Below, one piece after another: positions 1 to 5,362 of a stretch of 6,611 nt of DNA (position 1 is its first letter; every line of letters starts with the position of its first letter). Both the position numbers and the translations under genes were made by a program. The stretch spans positions 1 through 6,611 of the forward strand of contig DVKU01000154.1 in NCBI GenBank assembly GCA_018715825.1, given 5' to 3'. Source of the stretch: Candidatus Avacholeplasma faecigallinarum (GTDB taxonomy: Bacteria; Bacillota_I; Bacilli_A; Acholeplasmatales; Anaeroplasmataceae). The notes below the pieces were generated by a model. That model worked only from the letters and a program-made list of their open reading frames with translations, was not told where the DNA came from and made no database searches.

Positions 1-485
1 AACCTTATATTAGTATTTCTAGTTTGATATCAATAATAGTTATAGGAATTATTATTTTAAAAATTGTGCCTAATTCAGCAAAAGAGGTTCAAAATAAATA
101 TAATGGGATGTGGAACGTATTTGAAATATTATTATTTGCTTTAGTAGGTTGTATAGCTGATGTTTCGTTAGTGTTTAATGGCTATGGAGTTTTAATTTTA
201 CTTACAATTTTTATTGGTTTAATCTTTAGATCCTTAGGGGTAATTATTTGCCTAATAAAAACCAATTTCAATATCAAGGAAAAATTATTTATAATTATAT
301 CATATATGCCTAAAGCAACTGTTCAAGCTTCTATAGGACCAATTGCCTTGGCATATGGATTAAGTTGTGGGGAAATGGTATTAACTGCTGCTGTAATATC
401 TATTTTATTAACAGCACCTATAGGGGCAATTTTAATGGATGTGTCTTATAAGCATTTATTAAACAAGCAAAATAGTGAAATTTGA
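1..485 (+). CDS. Cation:proton antiporter, CPA1 family (C-terminal part, 5' end outside window)
   Basis: The reading frame is open from the left edge (first full codon at base 3) to TGA at 483-485, giving about 160 residues. A TTG at 24 could be read as a start, but the frame continues upstream without a stop and the protein begins inside a membrane helix, so this is the tail of a longer gene. The visible part is almost entirely hydrophobic helices. It contains a segment of the type E-I-L-L-F-A-L-V-G followed by an Asp (about nt 123-160), then Y-M-P-K-A-T-V-Q-A-S-I-G (about nt 301-336), which is typical of the last helices of the Na+/H+ exchanger family (PF00999). Such proteins exchange Na+ or K+ for H+ across the cytoplasmic membrane for pH and salt balance. 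The cytoplasmic tail is very short, with no TrkA or CBS domain. The ion specificity cannot be told from this part. Confidence 0.82.
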   Translation, partial: PYISISSLISIIVIGIIILKIVPNSAKEVQNKYNGMWNVFEILLFALVGCIADVSLVFNGYGVLILLTIFIGLIFRSLGVIICLIKTNFNIKEKLFIIISYMPKATVQASIGPIALAYGLSCGEMVLTAAVISILLTAPIGAILMDVSYKHLLNKQNSEI

Positions 486-510
486 CTAAAAAGCGAAAAT
501 ATGCTAGAAT
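482..510 (+). promoter_or_regulatory. Strong sigma-A-type promoter with extended -10
   Basis: The -35 is TTGACT (482-487) and the -10 is TAGAAT (505-510), separated by 17 bases. A TG one base before the -10 (502-503) makes it an extended -10. Five of six bases match consensus in each box. The -35 overlaps the TGA stop of the antiporter gene. Transcription would start near 516-518 and read into the gene at 568. This is inferred from sequence only. Confidence 0.75.
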
Positions 511-523
511 ATTAAATATATAG

Positions 524-547
524 GGTAGATAATATATCTACCTTTTT
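524..547 (+). terminator. Hairpin plus T-tract: terminator of antiporter gene or 5' leader hairpin
   Basis: GGTAGAT (524-530) pairs perfectly with ATCTACC (536-542) around a 5-base loop and is followed by five T. The shape is that of a short intrinsic terminator and would end the antiporter transcript. Its position is odd: it lies downstream of the promoter at 482-510, about 7 bases after the expected start of transcription, so it would also form the extreme 5' end of the next operon's mRNA. It could therefore be a terminator, an attenuator or a stabilising 5' stem. Confidence 0.6.
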
Positions 548-567
548 ATATAATTAGAGGTGGAACA

Positions 568-1113
568 ATGCATTTTTTAAGGCATTTTATTACAATAACA
601 AAGCATAAGATATTAGTGTTTAATTATTGCTTAAGAGCTGGTATCATTAAACAAGGTATTACTCATGATTTATCTAAATATTCTTTTACAGAATTTTATA
701 ATGGAGCAAAATATTATAGTGGATGCTTTAGTCCAAATCATAATGAAAGATTAGATAAAGGTTATAGTGAGGCTTGGATGCATCATAAGGGTAGAAATAA
801 GCATCATTCAGAGTATTGGGTTGATATTGATCTTAAGCAAGGAATATACGTACCAGTATTGATGCCAAATAAATATATTGTTGAAAATATTTGTGATAGG
901 ATTGCAGCATCTAAAGTTTATAATAAAAAAAATTTTAAACCAATTTATGTTCTAGATTATTTTTTAAAGGAAAAGGATAGAATAATAATGCATGAGCATA
1001 GCAAATTGATTTTGCAAAAGCTTTTGAATATTTATGTTGAAAATGGTTTAAAATATATTTTGAAGTATCTAAAAAAGACTAAAAAGCTAAAGGATTTTGG
1101 TCTTCAAATATAA
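568..1113 (+). CDS. DUF5662 family protein, possible metal-binding protein
   Basis: This 181-residue soluble protein matches my recollection of the DUF5662 family (PF18907) along nearly its full length. The landmarks are H-D-L-S-K-Y-S (residues 33-39) followed by T-E-F-Y, then a W-M-H-H-K-G-R-N-K-H-H segment (70-80) with Y-W after it, M-P (99-100), and E106 with a C-D-R-I-A-A-S-K stretch (109-116). The paired histidines at 72-73 and 79-80, with H33-D34 and H142/H144, look like ligands for one or more metal ions, as in HD-type phosphohydrolases. That is inference, and I know of no established activity for the family. The ATG at 568 has a good ribosome-binding site, AGAGGTGG (556-563). The next gene starts 11 bases after the stop, so the two are probably co-transcribed from the promoter at 482-510. 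There is no signal peptide and the protein is likely cytoplasmic. Confidence 0.85.
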   Translation: MHFLRHFITITKHKILVFNYCLRAGIIKQGITHDLSKYSFTEFYNGAKYYSGCFSPNHNERLDKGYSEAWMHHKGRNKHHSEYWVDIDLKQGIYVPVLMPNKYIVENICDRIAASKVYNKKNFKPIYVLDYFLKEKDRIIMHEHSKLILQKLLNIYVENGLKYILKYLKKTKKLKDFGLQI

Positions 1114-1124
1114 ATGGAGGTATT

Positions 1125-1775
1125 ATGATTAAAACAAAATTACATTGGGTATTTGCAATTATTACATATTTATTGGCAGTAATTAGTTATATCGTTGCTC
1201 TATTTATAATTAAGGTTTCTCTTATGGATACAATTTTTCTTTTTTTAGTACCATTATTAGCTTTTGTATTTCCAATTTATGTTACAAAAACTAAAAAAGA
1301 TTTTCCATTGTTTATAACAGCGATGGTCTGTGTTGAAATTTTAATTTGTATCTGCGGTGGCTCTTTATTTAATTTGTATGATGTATTTGCTCCATATGAT
1401 TTAATTTTACACTGTTATTTTGGTTTTAGCTGTAGTATGATAATATATTATATTTTAGGCAAGAACTCTAATAAAATTAAAAATAAGCCAATTTTCTTTA
1501 TTTTGATTTTTTTAGCTACAATGGGAGTAGGAGCTATATGGGAATTGTGGGAATATCTATGTGATTTAATTACAAATGGAGATGCCTTAAGGGTAGAAGA
1601 ATCAATCAATAAAGGTTTATCACCAGTAGCTGATACTATGGAAGATTTAGCAATCACTATGGTTGGAATTATTTTATTTTACATTGTTGTATTCATAGAT
1701 AGCCGTTTGAACAATAGGCTATTGCATAATTTTTACGAAGATGATTTAGAAATTAGTTATAATGAAAAAAAGTAA
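1125..1775 (+). CDS. DUF2238/YjdF-like integral membrane protein
   Basis: The protein has 216 residues and about six membrane helices (roughly 8-28, 34-53, 61-81, 91-111, 121-141 and 171-190). It ends in an acidic and basic cytoplasmic-type tail. Several charged residues lie in or beside helices and look functional: D92 and H96 in helix 4, E140 and E143 in a W-E-L-W-E-Y motif at the end of helix 5, D147, and D170-T-M-E-D174 at the start of helix 6. This H / E..E / D-T-x-x-D layout resembles the DUF2238 (PF09997, E. coli YjdF) group of inner-membrane proteins, whose role I do not know. The start at 1125 follows a GGAGG (1116-1120). It is the second gene of an operon with the DUF5662 gene, which suggests a joint task. 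The stop codon lies inside the terminator stem. Confidence 0.7.
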   Translation: MIKTKLHWVFAIITYLLAVISYIVALFIIKVSLMDTIFLFLVPLLAFVFPIYVTKTKKDFPLFITAMVCVEILICICGGSLFNLYDVFAPYDLILHCYFGFSCSMIIYYILGKNSNKIKNKPIFFILIFLATMGVGAIWELWEYLCDLITNGDALRVEESINKGLSPVADTMEDLAITMVGIILFYIVVFIDSRLNNRLLHNFYEDDLEISYNEKK

Positions 1776-1798
1776 TTCTTTAATGGAATTACTTTTTT
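1766..1798. terminator. Bidirectional intrinsic terminator between convergent genes
   Basis: A 13-bp perfect stem: six A plus AGTAATTC on the left (A-run 1766-1771, core to 1778) pairs with GAATTACT plus T-run on the right (1786-1798), around a 7-base loop. The A-run and T-run give a U-tract to RNA from either strand, so it can end both the DUF5662/DUF2238 operon and the uppS-ispH operon. The stop codon of the + gene (1773-1775) is inside the stem, and the ispH stop starts 3 bases beyond it. Confidence 0.85.
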
Positions 1799-1800
1799 AA

Positions 1801-2664
1801 TTATATGCTTTTTAAATAATCAATTATTTCATCTACTACATAATCAGGAGTAGATGCTCCAGATGATACTGATACACTATTAATTTTCTTTAATATTGTC
1901 TTATCTAATGAGTTAATATCCTCACATAAAATAGTTTTAATATTAGCTTTTTTTTCACTTACAAGAGCTAATTTTTTGGTATTAGAAGAAGCACTATCAC
2001 CAACTACTATACAAAGGTCTACCTTATCTTGGATAGCCATAGCCTGTTGACGAATAGTAGTAGCATTGCAAATTTTATTATCGATTATAATATTTGGATA
2101 TTTTTCTTTTAATAGTTTTATAATATCCTCTAAATCAAACATAGAAAGAGTTGTTTGGTTGGTCATATATATTTTATCGTTTGTTATATTTAGCTTATTT
2201 ATATCATCTAATGTTGAGATAAAATGGATTTTTTTGCTTATGCCTAAAACTCCTTCACATTCGGGATGATTTTTAGTTCCAACATATATACAGTCAAAAC
2301 CATTATTTAAATATGAAATTATCCTATTATGAACAATATTAACATATCCACAGGTTGCATCTATTATATATAATCCTTTATCTTTAGCCTTTTTTACTAC
2401 CTCTGGTGATACACCATGAGCTGAAAAAATTACACTACCACAATTAATTTGATCAAGTAGCTCTAATCTTGTTTTTGTTTTATCTTCTATGATAATAGCT
2501 CCTTTTTCTTTTAACTGATTTACCACAATTTTATTATGGATTATATGTCCTAATAGATAAATTGGCCTAGGTATGGTTTTATCTTTTAAGGCTTTATCTA
2601 CTATTTCTAAAGCTCTTTTTACACCATTACAGTAGCCTTGTGGTTGTATTTTATTTACTATCAT
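1801..2664 (-). CDS. ispH: 4-hydroxy-3-methylbut-2-enyl diphosphate reductase (IspH/LytB)
   Basis: IspH is a [4Fe-4S] enzyme that catalyses the last step of the MEP pathway, reducing HMBPP to IPP and DMAPP in the cytosol. The 287-residue protein is full length. The three cluster cysteines are present: C12 (G-Y-C-N-G-V), C105 (D-A-T-C) and C199 (I-C-N-A-T). The substrate-binding residues are also there: H43 (I-H-N), H83 (S-A-H-G), H133 with E135 (H-P-E), the Q-T-T at 170-172, S-S-N at 226-228, and S271 in G-A-S-T-P. The loop after C105 reads G-Y-V-N-I-V-H, where Pro and a basic residue are more usual. The ATG at 2664 has a GGTGG site 8 bases upstream and lies inside the 3' end of uppS, a 14-base overlap that suggests translational coupling. 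No linked electron-donor gene is visible. Confidence 0.96.
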   Translation of the reverse strand: MIVNKIQPQGYCNGVKRALEIVDKALKDKTIPRPIYLLGHIIHNKIVVNQLKEKGAIIIEDKTKTRLELLDQINCGSVIFSAHGVSPEVVKKAKDKGLYIIDATCGYVNIVHNRIISYLNNGFDCIYVGTKNHPECEGVLGISKKIHFISTLDDINKLNITNDKIYMTNQTTLSMFDLEDIIKLLKEKYPNIIIDNKICNATTIRQQAMAIQDKVDLCIVVGDSASSNTKKLALVSEKKANIKTILCEDINSLDKTILKKINSVSVSSGASTPDYVVDEIIDYLKSI

Positions 2665-3385
2665 CTTTTAAACCACCGAATCTACGATTACGATTTTGAA
2701 AATTAACTAAAGCCTTAATTAATTCATCCTTATTAAAATCAGGCCATAATACATCGGTGAAATATAGTTCAGAATATGCCATTTGCCATAATAAAAAATT
2801 ACTAATTCTATATTCACCAGAAGTTCTAATCATTAAATCAAGAGGTGGATAATCTTTTGTAAATAGGTGATTAGTTATAGTATCTGATGTTATATCTTCA
2901 ATGTTAAGATTTCCATTTTTAACTTCTAAAGCAATTTCCTTTACAGCTGTTGTAATTTCATCATAAGACCCATAATCAACACAAAGTGTTAAAATTAAAC
3001 CATTGTGATCTTTAGTTTTTTCCTCAACTTCATTGATCATATCTAAAAAATCTTTTGTAAATCTATCTCGTCTTCCAATAACTTTAATTTTAATAGAAGA
3101 AGAGAAAATTTTATCCTTATATTTTTTATAGTATCTTAATGGTGCGGTCATAAGATAATTAACCTCAGGCTGTGGTCTTTTCCAATTTTCAGTTGAAAAG
3201 CAGTAAACAGTTAAATATTTTATGCCTATATTATTACATTCAATAGCTATATCTTTTAAATTATAGGCTCCTTTTCTATGACCAATATTTCTTGGTAGTA
3301 ATCTTTTTTTTGCCCATCTGCCATTGCCATCAAGTATTATGGCTATATGTTTAGGAATAGCATTTAAATTTAAATTATTTTGCAT
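2651..3385 (-). CDS. uppS: Isoprenyl transferase (undecaprenyl diphosphate synthase)
   Basis: This is a cis-prenyltransferase of the UppS family that adds IPP units to farnesyl diphosphate, most likely to make undecaprenyl diphosphate, the lipid carrier for peptidoglycan and wall polymers. The 244 residues are typical for the family. Conserved elements in order: L-D-G-N-G-R-W with catalytic D19, G-H-R-K-G (35-39), F-S-T-E-N-W-K-R-P (63-71), I-R-T-S-G-E (186-191) followed by R193 and S195-N196-F-L-L-W-Q, W-P-D-F (214-217), and a C-terminal R-R-F-G-G. The usual N-Y-G-G-R block reads D-Y-G-S-Y (137-141), so its Arg is missing. The ATG at 3385 has a GGAGG site (3393-3397) 7 bases upstream and is the first gene from the promoter at 3407-3435. 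The 3' end overlaps ispH by 14 bases. The product chain length is inferred from the family. Confidence 0.95.
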   Translation of the reverse strand: MQNNLNLNAIPKHIAIILDGNGRWAKKRLLPRNIGHRKGAYNLKDIAIECNNIGIKYLTVYCFSTENWKRPQPEVNYLMTAPLRYYKKYKDKIFSSSIKIKVIGRRDRFTKDFLDMINEVEEKTKDHNGLILTLCVDYGSYDEITTAVKEIALEVKNGNLNIEDITSDTITNHLFTKDYPPLDLMIRTSGEYRISNFLLWQMAYSELYFTDVLWPDFNKDELIKALVNFQNRNRRFGGLKDDSK

Positions 3386-3406
3386 ATGATTTCCTCCATT
3401 ACTATG

Positions 3407-3435
3407 ATTATATCATAACATAAATAAATTGTCAT
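3407..3435 (-). promoter_or_regulatory. Promoter of the uppS-ispH operon
   Basis: Read on the minus strand, the -35 is ATGACA (3435-3430) and the -10 is a perfect TATAAT (3412-3407), with a 17-base spacer. Transcription would start near 3400, leaving a short leader that contains the GGAGG of uppS. A dyad, TATGAT / ATCATA with a 3-base centre (3403-3417), overlaps the -10 and could be an operator, though it may be chance in such AT-rich DNA. Confidence 0.75.
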
Positions 3436-3458
3436 TTAAAAGCTTCATAGCATACTAT
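3429..3458 (+). promoter_or_regulatory. Possible promoter of the hydrolase operon, sharing its -35 region with the uppS promoter
   Basis: TTGTCA (3429-3434, 5 of 6 to consensus) and TACTAT (3453-3458, 4 of 6) are 18 bases apart. The -35 overlaps the opposite-strand -35 of uppS base for base over 5 positions. Against it, the expected start near 3465 would cut into the ribosome-binding site GAGGTG (3463-3468), so the true start may differ. Some promoter must lie in the 88-base gap or use nearby sequence, because the upstream gene is divergent. Confidence 0.4.
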
Positions 3459-3473
3459 AAATGAGGTGCTATA

Positions 3474-4103
3474 ATGAAGGCATTACTTTGTTTTCATGGA
3501 TTTTGTGGTGATAAGCATAATTTCGATTATATAGCAAAAGATATAAAACTAGATTATAATTTAATTTATATTCCCGATTTACCGGGTCATGGGATTAATA
3601 AATTTAGGTTTTGTAAGAAAAATATTTTATCTTTTGTTTTAAGTGAATATGATAAATTGAAAAAAAGCTATGAAGTAATAGATGTAATTGGCTATTCTTT
3701 AGGTGGAGTTTTAGCTAGTTATTTAGCCACATATCGAAAAGTAAATAAGCTAATATTAATTTCACCAGCTTTTATTTATACTAATATTAGTCTAAATAAA
3801 ATTAAATATATTAAGTATAGTAAAAAGGATTTTACCTTAAAAAAAATATATTATTTTTATGAATTTTGTGAGATAACAGCTGATATAAAAAGGCAAATTT
3901 ATAAAATATTTTGTCCTTGCCTTGTAATTATAGGAAAAAAGGATCAGCTTATATCTTTTAAATCAGGTTTTTTTGGCTACAAATTGGTCCAAAACGAGTT
4001 AAGATCATATATAGAATATGAATTATTAGATCATTATAATATTTTACAAGATAGAAAGGTAAAAGAAGATATTATAAATTTTTTGAATAAAAAAATAAAC
4101 TAG
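3474..4103 (+). CDS. Alpha/beta hydrolase, substrate unknown
   Basis: This 209-residue soluble protein has the alpha/beta hydrolase plan. There is an H-G-F-C-G-D oxyanion-hole loop (residues 8-13), D-L-P-G-H-G (35-40), and a nucleophile elbow G-Y-S-L-G-G (73-78) with Ser75. Asp157 follows in G-K-K-D after a hydrophobic strand, and His187 in L-D-H-Y-N completes a Ser-Asp-His triad. The D-L-P-G-H-G pattern and size recall MenH-like and small esterase or lipase-like members, but the substrate cannot be told. The lid region between about 103 and 145 is short and rich in Lys and Tyr. There is no signal peptide, so it is likely cytoplasmic. The ATG at 3474 has GAGGTG 5 bases upstream. The gene is divergent from uppS and is followed 24 bases later, in the same frame, by the helical protein gene with no terminator between, so the two are probably one operon. 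Confidence 0.88.
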   Translation: MKALLCFHGFCGDKHNFDYIAKDIKLDYNLIYIPDLPGHGINKFRFCKKNILSFVLSEYDKLKKSYEVIDVIGYSLGGVLASYLATYRKVNKLILISPAFIYTNISLNKIKYIKYSKKDFTLKKIYYFYEFCEITADIKRQIYKIFCPCLVIIGKKDQLISFKSGFFGYKLVQNELRSYIEYELLDHYNILQDRKVKEDIINFLNKKIN

Positions 4104-4116
4104 GGGGATAGTATAA

Positions 4117-4131
4117 ATGGTGATAAAATGA
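4117..4131 (+). other. Tiny leader ORF (Met-Val-Ile-Lys-stop) overlapping the next start codon
   Basis: The best ribosome-binding site here, AGGGGGAT (4102-4109), is well spaced for the ATG at 4117 but about 20 bases from the ATG at 4128. The ATG at 4117 opens only four codons before TGA (4129-4131), which overlaps the start of the next gene as ATGA. A ribosome ending here would be placed exactly on the next start. The ORF is seen directly; translational coupling is inferred. Confidence 0.4.
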
Positions 4132-4589
4132 TTAAAGCAATCGATGTAAAAAATGAAAGTAAAGTAGGTTGTAATAATGAAGGCATTATTTACAGTTTAA
4201 ATGATATTAAAGAAAGCAAAATTAAATTAAGAAAAATATTGGAGCTAAAACTTCATTCATGCTGTTATTTAAGGCTATGTAGTATAAAATTATTGGACTT
4301 AGGATATATGAGATTAGCTAATGAATTTACTCTTTTGGCTAGCCAAAAATATTGTTATGAAGCAACTGCTTTAGCAATGTTAAAGCTAGAAAGTGATATA
4401 AAATTTAACATGGCATTTGTGATAAATAAGGCACTAGAAGATGTGGAATTAAGTAAAAAAATAGAAAAGTTAGAGCATAGACAGGATAATGAAGGAATAT
4501 TTAATCTATTAAGTTCTGTAATTTATGATGAGCAAACATATTTAAATAATTTAATTGACTTAGTTGAAGTTTGTAAATATAATTATTAA
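4128..4589 (+). CDS. Small alpha-helical protein of unknown function, perhaps a ferritin-like fold without metal ligands
   Basis: I do not recognise this 153-residue protein with certainty. After a polar N-terminus (1-25) it appears all-helical, with segments near 26-54, 58-90, 95-118 and 120-150. The spacing resembles a ferritin-type four-helix bundle: L-E-L-K-L-H-S-C-C-Y-L in helix A, a G-Y-x-x-L-A-N-E-F turn into helix B, and V-I-Y-D-E-Q-T-Y-L leading helix D, much like the D-E-Q of ferritins. The ferroxidase E-x-x-H of helix B is absent, with Y-C-Y-E-A-T in its place, so it would not bind di-iron in the usual way. It has six cysteines (15, 45, 46, 51, 76, 149). There is no signal peptide or membrane helix. 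In-frame codons upstream offer no other good start before the TAG of the hydrolase gene. A weak GGTGAT (4119-4124) precedes the ATG. It is probably the last gene of the hydrolase operon. Confidence 0.7.
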   Translation: MIKAIDVKNESKVGCNNEGIIYSLNDIKESKIKLRKILELKLHSCCYLRLCSIKLLDLGYMRLANEFTLLASQKYCYEATALAMLKLESDIKFNMAFVINKALEDVELSKKIEKLEHRQDNEGIFNLLSSVIYDEQTYLNNLIDLVEVCKYNY

Positions 4590-4617
4590 CCATTTAGCTA
4601 TATAAATGGTTTTTTTT
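4588..4617 (+). terminator. Intrinsic terminator of the hydrolase operon
   Basis: AACCATTTA (4588-4596) pairs perfectly with TAAATGGTT (4603-4611) around a 6-base loop, and the T-run continues to 4617 (eight T from 4610). It starts on the stop codon of the small helical protein gene and ends that transcript. Confidence 0.85.
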
Positions 4618-4643
4618 GTAATAAAAATTTGCTAAAATATGAT
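4616..4643 (+). promoter_or_regulatory. Probable promoter of the ABC transporter operon
   Basis: TTGTAA (4616-4621, 4 of 6 to consensus) and TATGAT (4638-4643, 5 of 6) are 16 bases apart. The -35 overlaps the end of the terminator T-run. An alternative -10 is TAAAAT (4633-4638) without a good -35. The start would be near 4650, just before the AAGGATG ribosome-binding site (4653-4659) of the ATPase gene. Confidence 0.5.
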
Positions 4644-4666
4644 TATATTAAAAAGGATGTGTTTTT

Positions 4667-5362
4667 ATGAGCTATATTCAAGTAACTGAATTGTCAAAGG
4701 AATATAAGGTTGGTCAAAATACTATAAAAGCTTTAGATAAAGTTAGCTTTGAAATAAATGAAGGAGAGTTTGTTGTTATATTAGGGTCATCTGGTGCTGG
4801 CAAATCAACCCTTTTAAATATTTTGGGTGGAATGGATTTAGCAACAAGTGGAGTGTATAAAATTGCAGATGACGAGATAACATCATATAATTTAAAAAAA
4901 CTTCAAAAATATCGAAGAAATGACATTGGCTTTGTTTTTCAATTTTATAATCTAATTCCTAATTTAACTGCTTATGAGAATGTATTAATAGCTGAGGTTG
5001 AAAATGGCTATAAGGCTAAAGATGTATTAGATATGGTTGGATTAAGTGAACGCCTTAATAACTTTCCTAAGGCCTTGTCAGGTGGCGAACAGCAAAGAGT
5101 AAGTATTGCGCGAGCAGTTGTTAAAAAGCCTAAACTATTGTTATGTGATGAACCAACAGGAGCATTAGATAGTAAGACTGGAGCTCAAATAATTGAGTTA
5201 CTATGTAATATGGCGAGAAAAGAGGGAAAAACTGTTATTGTAGTTACTCATAATCAAGCTTTAGCCAATATTTGTGATCGTTTAATTAGGATAAAAGACG
5301 GCAAGATAATAGAAAATAGGGTTATTGATAATCCGATGAAGGTAAGTGATGTAGTGTGGTAG
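4667..5362 (+). CDS. ABC transporter ATP-binding protein, MacB/LolD/FtsE class
   Basis: The 231-residue nucleotide-binding subunit is complete. It has a Walker [10 protein letters not shown] (40-48), the Q-loop at Q92 in [10 protein letters not shown], the signature L-S-G-G-E-Q-Q-R (137-144), a Walker B ending in L-L-L-C-D-E (157-162) followed by P-T-G-A-L-D, and the switch His195 in V-V-T-H-N. The P-T-G-A-L-D-S and [10 protein letters not shown] sequences are typical of the class that powers FtsX-type permeases (MacB, LolD, SalX, FtsE), which act as exporters or mechanotransmitters rather than importers. It sits on the inner face of the membrane as a dimer with the permease encoded next. The ATG at 4667 has AAGGATG (4653-4659) upstream. 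No two-component or peptide-sensing gene is visible here, so a link to antimicrobial peptide resistance is only a possibility. Confidence 0.95.
   Translation: MSYIQVTELSKEYKVGQNTIKALDKVSFEINEGEFVVILGSSGAGKSTLLNILGGMDLATSGVYKIADDEITSYNLKKLQKYRRNDIGFVFQFYNLIPNLTAYENVLIAEVENGYKAKDVLDMVGLSERLNNFPKALSGGEQQRVSIARAVVKKPKLLLCDEPTGALDSKTGAQIIELLCNMARKEGKTVIVVTHNQALANICDRLIRIKDGKIIENRVIDNPMKVSDVVW

Noticed and set aside
24..485. Complete small membrane protein starting at TTG 24
   Set aside because: The frame is open to the left edge and the sequence matches only the C-terminal helices of an antiporter, so the gene is cut by the window, not short.
1448..1657. Minus-strand ORF of 69 codons inside the DUF2238-like gene
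   Set aside because: It is antisense to a well-supported membrane protein gene, has no motif and no clear ribosome-binding site.
2066..2269. Plus-strand ORF of 67 codons inside ispH
   Set aside because: It is antisense to a full-length conserved enzyme gene. Its hydrophobic translation is what the reverse of AT-rich coding DNA gives.
3456..3461. TATAAA as -10 of the hydrolase promoter
   Set aside because: It would be 21 bases from TTGTCA and would put the transcription start inside or after the ribosome-binding site.
4117..4119. ATG 4117 as the true start of the small helical protein
   Set aside because: It is in a different frame and reaches a stop after four codons.
3471..4188. Identical 15-base stretch ATAATGAAGGCATTA at 3471-3485 and 4174-4188
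   Set aside because: It is read in different frames in the two places, the surrounding sequence is not similar, and one such match is not surprising in 6.6 kb of AT-rich DNA.
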